Positions 1 through 5,484 of a stretch of 5,484 bases of DNA are shown piece by piece. The first letter of the stretch is position 1. Every line of letters starts with the position of its first letter. Made by a program: the position numbers and the translations under genes. The DNA is from Bacteroidia bacterium (lineage in GTDB: Bacteria; Bacteroidota; Bacteroidia; Cytophagales; Cyclobacteriaceae): positions 1-5,484 of the forward strand of contig JANXRR010000600.1 in assembly GCA_025356795.1 (NCBI GenBank), given 5' to 3'. Below the pieces are notes generated by a model that saw nothing but the letters and a program-made list of their open reading frames with translations, did not search any database and was not told where the DNA came from.

Positions 1-997
1 GTTTTGGCACCTCCTGATCTTGTGGAATGCGAACATCATATCCATTGCGTTGCAAGGCTTCAAATAAATTTCTGACTTGATCTTTATATACATTCAGCAA
101 TTCAGTCTCCAATACGCCACCCTGCATCCTCAATCCATGAAAGAAGCTCACATAAAAATAAACATGTGAAGCATAAGGATCTTTGGTTTCCGGAATGCGA
201 ACAACGAGCTGGCCGCTCTTGGCATAAATCTTCCACACAATGCGTTGGATGTTATCACCGGCTTCAAACTCTTTGTAATTTACATGCTCACCCTCTACCC
301 TTTTAGGGATGTCGATTCGCTGTAATTGTTCTTCAGTAGAATTGGGAGTGGCCTGTATTGTTGTAGAACCTTGCAGTCGTGGCAACGTGAAAAGCTGCTG
401 ATTCAATGGCAACGAGCATGGCAGAGAAACCAATCCGAGCATATCGGTAAACGAAATCAATACTTTTTCAACATCATAGATTCCACGATCATGAAGGAGT
501 GTTTGGCCTGTGCCTTTTATTCCTAATCTCCACCAATGCCGGGGCTTAGGAATGTTTACATCCAAGATGACTTTGTCGCTCATTCGTTTTTCTGAGAAAA
601 TCAACCTCGATTGAATGGATCCAAGTAATGGCCTTAACACACCACCTTGAATGGAAATCGTAAGCGCAACCCACCCGGCCTCTGCTTTTTGTCCATCTCC
701 AAATTTTACCTGAACAGTTGCATTTTTATTTCTTACTGTATTGATAAAATAAGCCCAAGTGGCGAGGGCAGAAAGTAAACTAATAACAAAGAGGCCAATG
801 ATGGTGAATTCCACAAGCTTCATGAATTGGTTCATGACTAGCCAAAGGTTAGAATCTTCTTGGCCATATTCGGTTCTTAGCCATAAGCTTACCAGCCAAA
901 TGGCAAGAATAGAAAAGAGAAATTGCCAACGAACACCTACCCGTTTCGACCAGTAGGAGGACATCTTGATAACGGAGGAAAGAGAAATAGAACTCAT
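1..997 (-). CDS. DUF58 domain-containing membrane protein, C-terminus beyond window
   Basis: Reading the minus strand from ATG at 997-995 gives 332 codons without a stop, continuing past position 1. Two hydrophobic segments, about residues 24-40 and 61-85, predict two membrane helices that anchor the protein. Residues 169-193 (HDRGIYDVEKV...DMLGLVSLP) match the 'RG-Y-(18-20)-D-GL' segment that precedes DUF58. Residues 241-269 (YKEFEAGDNIQRIVWKIYAK then SGQLVVRIP) match the DUF58 hallmark Y-x-GD-x-RxIxWK-xAR-xLxVR. DUF58 proteins are usually encoded beside MoxR-type AAA+ ATPases and are thought to help assemble or activate protein complexes at the membrane; their biochemical role is poorly defined. 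Here the gene is the first of its transcript, facing away from the helicase gene, so any MoxR partner would lie outside the window. The start was chosen as the first ATG before the first membrane segment; TTG a few codons upstream and ATG at codon 12 are alternatives. Confidence 0.88.
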   Translation of the reverse strand, partial: MSSISLSSVIKMSSYWSKRVGVRWQFLFSILAIWLVSLWLRTEYGQEDSNLWLVMNQFMKLVEFTIIGLFVISLLSALATWAYFINTVRNKNATVQVKFGDGQKAEAGWVALTISIQGGVLRPLLGSIQSRLIFSEKRMSDKVILDVNIPKPRHWWRLGIKGTGQTLLHDRGIYDVEKVLISFTDMLGLVSLPCSLPLNQQLFTLPRLQGSTTIQATPNSTEEQLQRIDIPKRVEGEHVNYKEFEAGDNIQRIVWKIYAKSGQLVVRIPETKDPYASHVYFYVSFFHGLRMQGGVLETELLNVYKDQVRNLFEALQRNGYDVRIPQDQEVPK

Positions 998-1258
998 AAT
1001 AACAAGTGCCAAATTAGTTGCTAGGTCTTCTTTTTGGGCTTCGTTTACTATGGAAATAAGAAAGAACTCTCACCTTTTTTTGAACCTCAATTATTGTAAA
1101 ACGCATATCCAAATTTTCTAATCTTGATTGCTCTCACATTTTTATAGCGTATTTTAAAAAAAGATTTTGCTCTAATAATTTATATATTGATTAGCAAATA
1201 TAATCCTTAAAAAGTATCTATTAATGAAAATTTAAGTATACTTCCATAAGTTTACATT
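998..1258. other. Divergent AT-rich intergenic region
   Basis: This stretch of 261 bases separates the minus-strand DUF58 gene from the plus-strand helicase gene and should hold both promoters. I see no coding frame in it. On the minus strand TATATTTG (1202-1195) fits the Bacteroidota -7 consensus TAnnTTTG, but no TTG lies about 19 bases upstream of it, and it would leave a leader of roughly 190 bases. On the plus strand I find no convincing TAnnTTTG. A perfect 10-base palindrome, AAGTATACTT, lies at 1234-1243, 15 bases before the helicase ATG; it could bind a regulator or be chance in AT-rich DNA. An in-frame TAA at 1247-1249 excludes a longer helicase N-terminus. Confidence 0.6.
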
Positions 1259-2272
1259 ATGGAAGATTTTCTCACCACCGCCTCTCAATTTATTAATACC
1301 ACCTCCAGTCATATATTTCTCACGGGCAAGGCTGGTACCGGCAAAACAACTTTTCTAAGAAATCTATCCAAGCTTACTCACAAGTCGCATATTGTGGTGG
1401 CACCTACGGGCATTGCCGCACTCAATGCCGGTGGCGTTACCATTCACTCTCAATTTCTATTGCCACCCGTAACTTTTTTGCCTGATCGTTTTCTTCCAGA
1501 GGATTTTAACGAGAACGGAAGGGTTATCAATCAAAATACATTGGCTAGAAAACATCCACTTAACAGCGCACGTAAACAAGTACTGCGATCCATTGATTTG
1601 CTGGTGATTGATGAAGTAAGTATGCTTCGTGCCGATCTGCTCGATGCCATTGACTATCGTATGAAGGCCGCAAGAGGAAATTTTAGGCAAAGTTTTGGAG
1701 GAGCACAAGTACTTTTTATTGGTGATTTGTATCAGCTTCCTCCTGTAGTAAAAAATGAAGAGAAAAATATTTTAAATAAGTATTACAAAAGCGTTTGGTT
1801 TTATGAGGCCAAGGCACTGCAAGAAGATGCTCTCGTATATATAGAGTTAAATAAAATTTTCAGGCAGCATGATGACACATTCATTTCCATACTTAATAAT
1901 CTTAGGAATAATGAAACTACTTATGAGAACATTGAAACACTCAACCAACATTATAAATCAGAAGAAGAAATTAGAAAATTAACGGAAGTAATCACACTTA
2001 CCACCCATAATTATAAAGCCGATGAACTCAACCAACGGGAACTAAAAAATTTAAAAACAGAATCCCACTTTTTTGATGCTCAATTAGAAGGAGATTTTCC
2101 TGAGAGCATGTATCCCATACAACTTTCGTTGGAAATAAAAGTAGGCGCACAAATTATGTTTGTGCGCAACGACAATGAAGGCAAGATGTATTTCAATGGA
2201 AAACTTGCTACAGTAACAGAAGTTTCAGGTGATACCATTTGGGTGGCTTTAGCCGAAAGCCAAACGCGCTAA
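1259..2272 (+). CDS. Pif1-like helicase, N-terminal fragment (motifs I-IV)
   Basis: This is the 337-residue product expected if translation ends at the internal TAA. It has Walker A GKAGTGKTT (23-31), motif Ia APTGIAALNAGG followed by TIHS (48-64), Walker B LLVIDEVSML (114-123), motif III with the glutamine sensor GDLYQLPPV (155-163), and motif IV ELNKIFRQ (195-202), whose Arg201 is the expected arginine contact to ATP. Near the end, GAQIMFVRND and the following NGKLATVTEV match the small beta-barrel-like segment found before motif V in Pif1 and RecD2 relatives. It could fold as the ATP-binding RecA-like domain but lacks motifs V and VI, so it should not work as a helicase by itself. The start is ATG 1259, the first possible one after an in-frame stop at 1247. 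Confidence 0.88.
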   Translation: MEDFLTTASQFINTTSSHIFLTGKAGTGKTTFLRNLSKLTHKSHIVVAPTGIAALNAGGVTIHSQFLLPPVTFLPDRFLPEDFNENGRVINQNTLARKHPLNSARKQVLRSIDLLVIDEVSMLRADLLDAIDYRMKAARGNFRQSFGGAQVLFIGDLYQLPPVVKNEEKNILNKYYKSVWFYEAKALQEDALVYIELNKIFRQHDDTFISILNNLRNNETTYENIETLNQHYKSEEEIRKLTEVITLTTHNYKADELNQRELKNLKTESHFFDAQLEGDFPESMYPIQLSLEIKVGAQIMFVRNDNEGKMYFNGKLATVTEVSGDTIWVALAESQTR

Positions 2273-2285
2273 CAACTTAAGCGCG
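2265..2285 (+). repeat. Imperfect inverted repeat (hairpin) containing the helicase internal stop
   Basis: CGCGCTAA (2265-2272) can pair with TTAAGCGCG (2277-2285), leaving one unpaired A at 2279 and a CAAC loop at 2273-2276. Five of the eight pairs are G-C. The TAA stop at 2270-2272 forms the top of the left arm. This is a strong local structure within coding sequence, which is otherwise AT-rich. No run of T follows, so it does not look like a terminator. Confidence 0.7.
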
Positions 2286-3499
2286 AACGGTGGGAAAACA
2301 AAAAGTACAATGTTGATGAAGGCAGTGAACTAGAAGAAATTGTAACAGGAGCGTTTGAACAGTACCCAATTAAGTTGGCGTGGGCAATTACGGTTCATAA
2401 AAGCCAGGGATTAACGTTTGATAGAGCAATCATTGATGTGGGGCAAGCTTTCGCTGATGGCCAAGTATACGTTGCCCTCTCACGGCTGAGATCATTAGAA
2501 GGGTTGATACTACGTGCAAAAATAAATTCCAGAGCAATTAGTACTGATGAGCAGGTGGTAGCTTTCGTGAAAAGTAATAATAACCCAAGTCAGTTGGTTG
2601 CCTTGATGAAGGAAAGGCAGCGGCAATTCATTAAGCAACTACTCGACAAAACGTTCAACTTCGCCACGATCGTAAAAGAGGTCCGCTATCTCCAAGAAGA
2701 AAATCCTGAGACAGGCTTTACAGAGAATTCGATGAAGCCAATACTCACACAAGTGTGCGAAGCCTTGGAGAAAGAGCAATCAAATACAGCAAAGTTCAGA
2801 CGCCAATTAATCGACCTGGTAAGCAGTAATAATGCGGAAACATTGCTGGATCGAATTCGCAAAGGGAGTGATTACTATAAAAACCAACTCTGGCAACAAT
2901 TGAAAATACTTCTTCATCACATAGAGGTAATGAAGAATCAAAAGAGGGTAAAAACATACCTCAATCATTTAATAGACATCGATCAGCTTTTAACCAAAAA
3001 ACTGGAAGAAGTAGACAAGGCCTCCTATTTGATAGAGGCGATATTAGCAAACAGTGAAAAATTTGAATTCAATTCACTTTCACAAAAGAGAACCATTGAA
3101 AGAAATACTTTACTAACAGAAATAAGAAAGGGGGTTGCTACTCAAACACCATTAACAAGCAAGAAGAAACCAAGCAAAGGAAAAACAAAAAGGGAAAATG
3201 GTAAAAGCACGTATGATTTAACTCTTGAGTTGCTTAGTGCCGGATTGAGCGTTGAGCAAATTGCCAAAGAAAGAGACCTTGCTATTGGCACCATTGAAAG
3301 TCATTTAGCCAAGGCAGTAGCAGAAAACAAACTAAGCATTTTCAAGTTTATGAGTGAAGATGCCGTGAAAAAAATCAGCGAGGCCCTAAAAGAGCTTCCT
3401 GAAAATTCTACTTCAAAAGATTTGTATGACAAGTTGAAAGGTGAATTTGGTTACGGCCACCTGAAAGCAGTGATGGCATACAAGAAATTCAAATTATAA
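2273..3499 (+). CDS. Pif1-like helicase, C-terminal fragment (motifs V-VI and HTH)
   Basis: This is the in-frame continuation after the TAA, 408 codons long. Counting the whole reading as 746 residues, motif V is AWAITVHKSQGLTF (374-387) and motif VI is GQVYVALSR then LRSLEGL (401-416), both intact. A lysine- and glutamate-rich, probably helical stretch follows (about 450-645), then a basic KKKPSKGKTKRE linker, then a domain from about 650 (YDLTLELLSAGLSVEQIAKE, followed by RDLAIGTIESHLAKAV) that matches the HTH_40-type helix-turn-helix at the C-terminus of many RecQ- and Pif1-like helicases. Separate translation looks unlikely to give a useful enzyme. The first candidate start is TTG at 2375, in the middle of motif V, and the first in-frame ATG is at 2606 (codon 450), beyond all helicase motifs. 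A product from that ATG would keep only the helical region and the HTH. Confidence 0.75.
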   Translation, partial: QLKRERWENKKYNVDEGSELEEIVTGAFEQYPIKLAWAITVHKSQGLTFDRAIIDVGQAFADGQVYVALSRLRSLEGLILRAKINSRAISTDEQVVAFVKSNNNPSQLVALMKERQRQFIKQLLDKTFNFATIVKEVRYLQEENPETGFTENSMKPILTQVCEALEKEQSNTAKFRRQLIDLVSSNNAETLLDRIRKGSDYYKNQLWQQLKILLHHIEVMKNQKRVKTYLNHLIDIDQLLTKKLEEVDKASYLIEAILANSEKFEFNSLSQKRTIERNTLLTEIRKGVATQTPLTSKKKPSKGKTKRENGKSTYDLTLELLSAGLSVEQIAKERDLAIGTIESHLAKAVAENKLSIFKFMSEDAVKKISEALKELPENSTSKDLYDKLKGEFGYGHLKAVMAYKKFKL

Positions 3500-3503
3500 T
3501 CAA

Positions 3504-3534
3504 TTTGCATTTTAGATACCAATTGGTATCTTTG
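3504..3534 (+). promoter_or_regulatory. Bacteroidota-type promoter of the tetR-like gene
   Basis: TTTG at 3504-3507 is followed by 19 bases and then TATCTTTG at 3527-3534. This matches the Bacteroidota housekeeping consensus (TTTG or TTG near -33, TAnnTTTG near -7) with a usual spacer. The last G is only three bases before the ATG at 3538. Counting from the consensus, transcription should start at or within a base or two of the A of the ATG, which predicts a leaderless or nearly leaderless mRNA. The 18-base palindrome lies between and over the two elements, so repressor binding would exclude RNA polymerase. Confidence 0.75.
3514..3531. promoter_or_regulatory. TetR operator copy 1 (perfect 18-base palindrome)
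   Basis: AGATACCAATTGGTATCT is a perfect dyad of two 9-base half-sites. It fills the promoter spacer and overlaps the first five bases of the -7 element of the adjacent TetR-family gene. Its size and position are typical of a TetR-family operator bound by a dimer, and its recurrence before the next gene strengthens the assignment. Binding by this regulator is inferred from proximity. Confidence 0.82.
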
Positions 3535-3537
3535 TAC

Positions 3538-4128
3538 ATGCGCAACCCAGAAGCTACAAAAGAAAATATACTGAAAAGGTCTGGAGTGCTCTTTAATACC
3601 AATGGATACAAAGCAACTTCTATAAGCGATATTACAACTGCTACAGGATTAACAAAGGGTGCCATTTACACGCACTTTACCAACAAAGATGAACTTGAGC
3701 GCGAAACCCTTAGCTATCTTTCTTCTCTCTTGTTTGAGAAGCTTAGAGAGTTGACAAAGCCTGAAGTTACAGCGGGAAATAAGCTCAGATCCATTTTTAC
3801 ATTTTTTGAATCATACATCACCAATCCGCCCGTAAAAGGCGGATGCCCGTTGCTCAATGCAGCTATCGAAGCCGATGACGCCCATGCTGGCCTCCGTAAA
3901 GAGGCGTTGAAAATATTATCCGTTTTGAGAGGATCTGTTGTTTCGATTCTTAACAAAGGCATTGAGCGAAAACAAATAAAAACTGGAATAGATAAAGATT
4001 TTTTTGCCACACTCATCATAGCCTGCTTAGAAGGAAGTATTATGATGAGCAAATTAGAGCGAAACGACAGCGACATAAAAAAAATGATAAAGCACCTCAA
4101 TCAGCAGTTACAACAAATAGAAATATAA
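3538..4128 (+). CDS. TetR/AcrR family transcriptional repressor
   Basis: The 196-residue product has the normal TetR-family length and layout. The N-terminal DNA-binding domain covers about residues 7-53: ENILKRSGVLFNTNGYKATS leads into the helix-turn-helix ISDITTATGLTKGAIYTHF and then TNKDEL, matching the family signature closely. The remainder should be the all-helical ligand-binding and dimerisation domain. It contains GCPLLNAAIE (102-111), a GCP-N-x-x-x-E motif recurrent in several TetR subfamilies, with Cys103 and a second cysteine at 163. It probably represses itself and the next gene through the two identical palindromes and releases them on binding a small ligand, which cannot be identified here. 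ATG 3538 was chosen because the upstream TTG at 3505 lies inside the promoter's -33 element, and because the family usually has only a few residues before the first helix. Confidence 0.93.
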   Translation: MRNPEATKENILKRSGVLFNTNGYKATSISDITTATGLTKGAIYTHFTNKDELERETLSYLSSLLFEKLRELTKPEVTAGNKLRSIFTFFESYITNPPVKGGCPLLNAAIEADDAHAGLRKEALKILSVLRGSVVSILNKGIERKQIKTGIDKDFFATLIIACLEGSIMMSKLERNDSDIKKMIKHLNQQLQQIEI

Positions 4129-4143
4129 ATTTTTTATCCATCT

Positions 4144-4159
4144 AGATACCAATTGGTAT
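4144..4159. promoter_or_regulatory. TetR operator copy 2, upstream of the hydrolase gene
   Basis: AGATACCAATTGGTAT repeats the first 16 bases of copy 1 exactly. The perfect dyad here is 14 bases, ATACCAATTGGTAT (4146-4159); the outer bases of the right half-site have diverged (TC in place of CT). It lies in the 45-base gap between the repressor stop and the hydrolase ATG, 14 bases before that ATG. The sequence after it, TATTCACA, keeps only the TA of the TAnnTTTG element, so any promoter here is weaker or of another form than that of the tetR-like gene. Otherwise the site may act on read-through transcription. Confidence 0.78.
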
Positions 4160-4173
4160 TCACAATTAAAGCA

Positions 4174-5028
4174 ATGAAAAAATTACTATTCATTTTTATT
4201 GGAAACTATTTGAATTTATTAGCACTTGTTGCACCAAAAAAAGCAGCAGAAATTGGATTCCATTTATTCTGTAGACCTTTTAGAAGTAAGATTACCAAGA
4301 AACACCAGACGTTCTTCAAAACAGCGGAGCAATCATTTTTTAATCTTGGAAAGGAAACTATTCATACCTACAAGTGGGGTGCTGGAACCACCAAAATACT
4401 TCTTCTTCACGGATGGCAAAGTCATACCTATCGATGGAAGAATTATATCGATGCTATTGATAAAAACCTTTATACCATTTATGCTTTAGATGCTGCAGGT
4501 CATGGACTTAGTAGTGGAGATTTTTTGAGCGTTCCTTATTACAGTGAAGCGATTACTAAATATGTTTCGAGTATTGGAAAAGTGGATAAGGTGATAGGCC
4601 ACTCCATTGGAGCATTTACGGCACTTTTTACATTTAGCACAAATCCTACACTAGCTCCAGATTCACTTGTAATACTTGCTCCTCCCGGTGAAGCAAAAGA
4701 ATTCTTCTCTTTTTATGCTCAGCAGTTAAAATTAAGTAAGAGGTGTGTTTATTTAGTTGAAAAACATTTTGAAGAAGTAACAAAACATACTATTGATTTC
4801 TATTCAGCAGAAAAATTTGCCTCCACAATAATAAACTGCAAAGGATTAATCATCCATGATGAACATGACGATGAAACATCCGTGGAGAATTCTAAAGCTA
4901 TTCATCTAGTCTGGGAAAATTCTACCTTGCTAATAACGAAGGGAAAAGGTCATAACCTCAAGTCGGTTGAAGTATTAGATGTTGTAGTTAATTTTTTAAC
5001 TGGAGGACTTATATTAAAACAGGCATAA
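4174..5028 (+). CDS. Alpha/beta hydrolase, probably membrane-associated
   Basis: The 284-residue product has the alpha/beta-hydrolase fold signals in order: strand and oxyanion-hole region ILLLHGW (75-81), ALDAAGHGLSSG (104-115) as the usual D-x-x-GHG-S segment, nucleophile elbow GHSIGA (142-147) with Ser144, the acid on IIHDEHDDE (most likely Asp232), and the catalytic histidine in KGKGHNL (His260). The triad Ser-Asp-His therefore appears complete. The N-terminus (about residues 4-20, LLFIFIGNYLNLLALVA) is hydrophobic and may anchor it to the inner membrane; no cleavage site is obvious. The substrate is unknown; an ester, lipid-like or xenobiotic compound would suit control by a TetR-type repressor, but this is inference. 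ATG 4174 is preferred over TTG 4153, which lies within the operator. The gene is co-oriented with the repressor and may be both co-transcribed and separately controlled. Confidence 0.9.
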   Translation: MKKLLFIFIGNYLNLLALVAPKKAAEIGFHLFCRPFRSKITKKHQTFFKTAEQSFFNLGKETIHTYKWGAGTTKILLLHGWQSHTYRWKNYIDAIDKNLYTIYALDAAGHGLSSGDFLSVPYYSEAITKYVSSIGKVDKVIGHSIGAFTALFTFSTNPTLAPDSLVILAPPGEAKEFFSFYAQQLKLSKRCVYLVEKHFEEVTKHTIDFYSAEKFASTIINCKGLIIHDEHDDETSVENSKAIHLVWENSTLLITKGKGHNLKSVEVLDVVVNFLTGGLILKQA

Positions 5029-5048
5029 AATAAGTGAGCTATGCTTTT
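5021..5048. terminator. Possible weak bidirectional terminator between convergent genes
   Basis: GCATA (5023-5027) can pair with TATGC (5040-5044), extended by a G-T and an A-T pair, around a 12-base loop. TTTT follows on the plus strand (5045-5048), and TGTTTTAATA follows on the minus strand. The stem is short, so this is tentative. It is placed where two convergent genes end 10 bases apart and a shared terminator would be expected. Confidence 0.3.
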
Positions 5049-5484
5049 CGCAACAAAACCTTAAAATAAGTTCCTTCACCTTCTTTACTTGTTACCCAAA
5101 TTTTACCTCCATTATTCTCCACCATCTCTTTGCATAGAAGTAAACCTAACCCAGTTCCTTTTTCACCTAGCGTTCCTCTTGAAGTAGAAGAACTAGGTAT
5201 AAATAAATGATTAATTTTTTGCTGATCCATCCCAATGCCAGTATCTTTTATACTGATTTCGATAAAATCATTAGCTGCGATTGATGCTACTTCAATTGTT
5301 CCTTTGGAGGAAGTAAACTTAATGGCGTTGTGAATTAAGTTGCGCATGATCAATTCAACCTGGTCTTCATCTGCCAAAATTAACTCCATTTGATTAACCC
5401 CATTTTTAAGCTCAATATTTTTTTCTTTTGCTGCTTCGCGAAAAAGTGAGCAAACCTTATCTACTATTTTAAAGAGATTCAAAG
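5039..5484 (-). CDS. Sensor histidine kinase, C-terminal HATPase_c domain, N-terminus beyond window
   Basis: The last 148 codons or so of a histidine kinase end at TAG (5041-5039) and continue past position 5484. Numbering from codon 5482, the visible part has a short helical segment, then ADEDQVELIMRNLIHNAIKF (37-56) with the N box (Asn48, Asn52, Lys55), G1 box DTGIGM (80-85), a GT-GEKGTGLGL ATP lid and G2 box (103-114), and KEGEGTYFKVLLRKA at the C-terminus. All ATP-binding residues look intact. The dimerisation helix with the phosphorylated histidine and the sensor region lie outside, so the signal cannot be named. No receiver domain follows, so at this end it is not a hybrid kinase. A TTG at 5482 could be mistaken for a start, but the domain is clearly cut by the window edge. 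The gene is convergent with the hydrolase, with 10 bases between stops, so a functional link between them is not implied. Confidence 0.92.
   Translation of the reverse strand, partial: LNLFKIVDKVCSLFREAAKEKNIELKNGVNQMELILADEDQVELIMRNLIHNAIKFTSSKGTIEVASIAANDFIEISIKDTGIGMDQQKINHLFIPSSSTSRGTLGEKGTGLGLLLCKEMVENNGGKIWVTSKEGEGTYFKVLLRKA

Larger units (their letters stand above)
1259..3499 (+). pseudogene. Pif1-like helicase with C-terminal HTH, interrupted by one in-frame TAA
   Basis: Read as one frame, this interval encodes 746 codons plus a terminal stop, with a single internal TAA at codon 338 (2270-2272). The frame is the same on both sides, so this is a nonsense change and not a frameshift. 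The full reading has the usual order of a Pif1/RecD2-like superfamily 1B helicase: Walker A, motif Ia, Walker B, motif III and motif IV before the stop, then motif V, motif VI, a long charged helical region and a helix-turn-helix domain after it. Family members of this build unwind DNA 5' to 3' and act in genome maintenance. The 35 codons between the stop and motif V (including WEN-KKY and FEQYPIKLAW) keep family-like sequence, so the break is probably recent. It could also be a base-calling error or a stop that is read through. It is called a pseudogene because neither half has all the helicase motifs. Confidence 0.8.

Noticed and set aside
326..956. Two short plus-strand open frames (326-526 and 759-956)
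   Set aside because: Both are antisense to the long open DUF58 frame, whose membrane helices and DUF58 hallmark motif are clear.
1195..1202. Minus-strand TATATTTG as the DUF58 promoter
   Set aside because: The -7 match is good, but there is no TTG at a suitable distance, the region is AT-rich, and the leader would be about 190 bases. It is mentioned only as a weak candidate.
1457..1708. 83-residue minus-strand open frame
   Set aside because: It is a shadow of the helicase coding sequence across motifs Ia to II.
2270..2272. Reassigned TAA codon or alternative genetic code
   Set aside because: The full helicase frame, the repressor and the hydrolase all end at TAA at sensible C-terminal positions, so TAA acts as a normal stop here.
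2255..2380. Frameshift as the cause of the split helicase
   Set aside because: Both halves lie in the same frame (1259 and 2375 differ by a multiple of three), and the 34 codons from 2273 to 2374 read as family-like sequence with no stop. A single nonsense codon explains it.
3505..3537. TTG start for the repressor
   Set aside because: TTG 3505 is part of the predicted -33 promoter element and would place the operator and promoter inside the coding region; ATG 3538 gives the usual TetR N-terminus.
3714..4100. 128-residue open frame on the minus strand
   Set aside because: It lies wholly antisense to the TetR-family gene, which has clear domain matches. The antisense product resembles no family I know and has no promoter in a suitable place.
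4226..4489. 87-residue plus-strand open frame in another frame
   Set aside because: It lies inside the hydrolase gene, whose own frame carries the catalytic motifs.

Overview
The window looks like chromosomal DNA from a member of the Bacteroidota, probably the Cytophagales. This is inferred from three things: a textbook Bacteroidota-type promoter (TTTG, 19 bases, TATCTTTG) before the tetR-like gene, AT-rich intergenic DNA without clear Shine-Dalgarno sequences, and proteins of familiar Bacteroidota type (a Pif1-like helicase with a C-terminal helix-turn-helix, and a histidine kinase with a GT-GEKGTGLGL ATP lid). The assignment rests on recognition, not on a search.

Layout from left to right. 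(1) Positions 1-997, minus strand: the N-terminal 332 codons of a membrane-anchored DUF58 protein that runs off the left edge. It has no stop inside the window and is easily missed. (2) Positions 998-1258: an AT-rich divergent intergenic region. (3) Positions 1259-3499, plus strand: a Pif1-like superfamily 1 helicase of 746 codons, broken by one in-frame TAA at 2270-2272. Helicase motifs I to IV lie before the stop, motifs V and VI and the HTH domain after it, and the frame is otherwise intact. The stop lies in one arm of a strong imperfect hairpin. (4) Positions 3504-5028, plus strand: a small regulatory module with a TetR-family repressor followed by an alpha/beta hydrolase. The same palindrome, AGATACCAATTGGTAT, lies directly before each gene. 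(5) Positions 5039-5484, minus strand: the C-terminal ATPase domain of a sensor histidine kinase, convergent with the hydrolase and running off the right edge.

The best-supported circuit is the TetR/hydrolase pair. The repressor probably binds both palindromes, controlling itself through an operator built into its own promoter and the hydrolase through the second copy. The predicted tetR transcript starts at or next to its ATG, so it may be leaderless. The inducer and the hydrolase substrate cannot be read from the sequence. I found no RNA genes, CRISPR arrays, insertion sequences or phage genes, and no clear sign of a wholly new system. The points most worth checking are the interrupted helicase and the twin-operator module.
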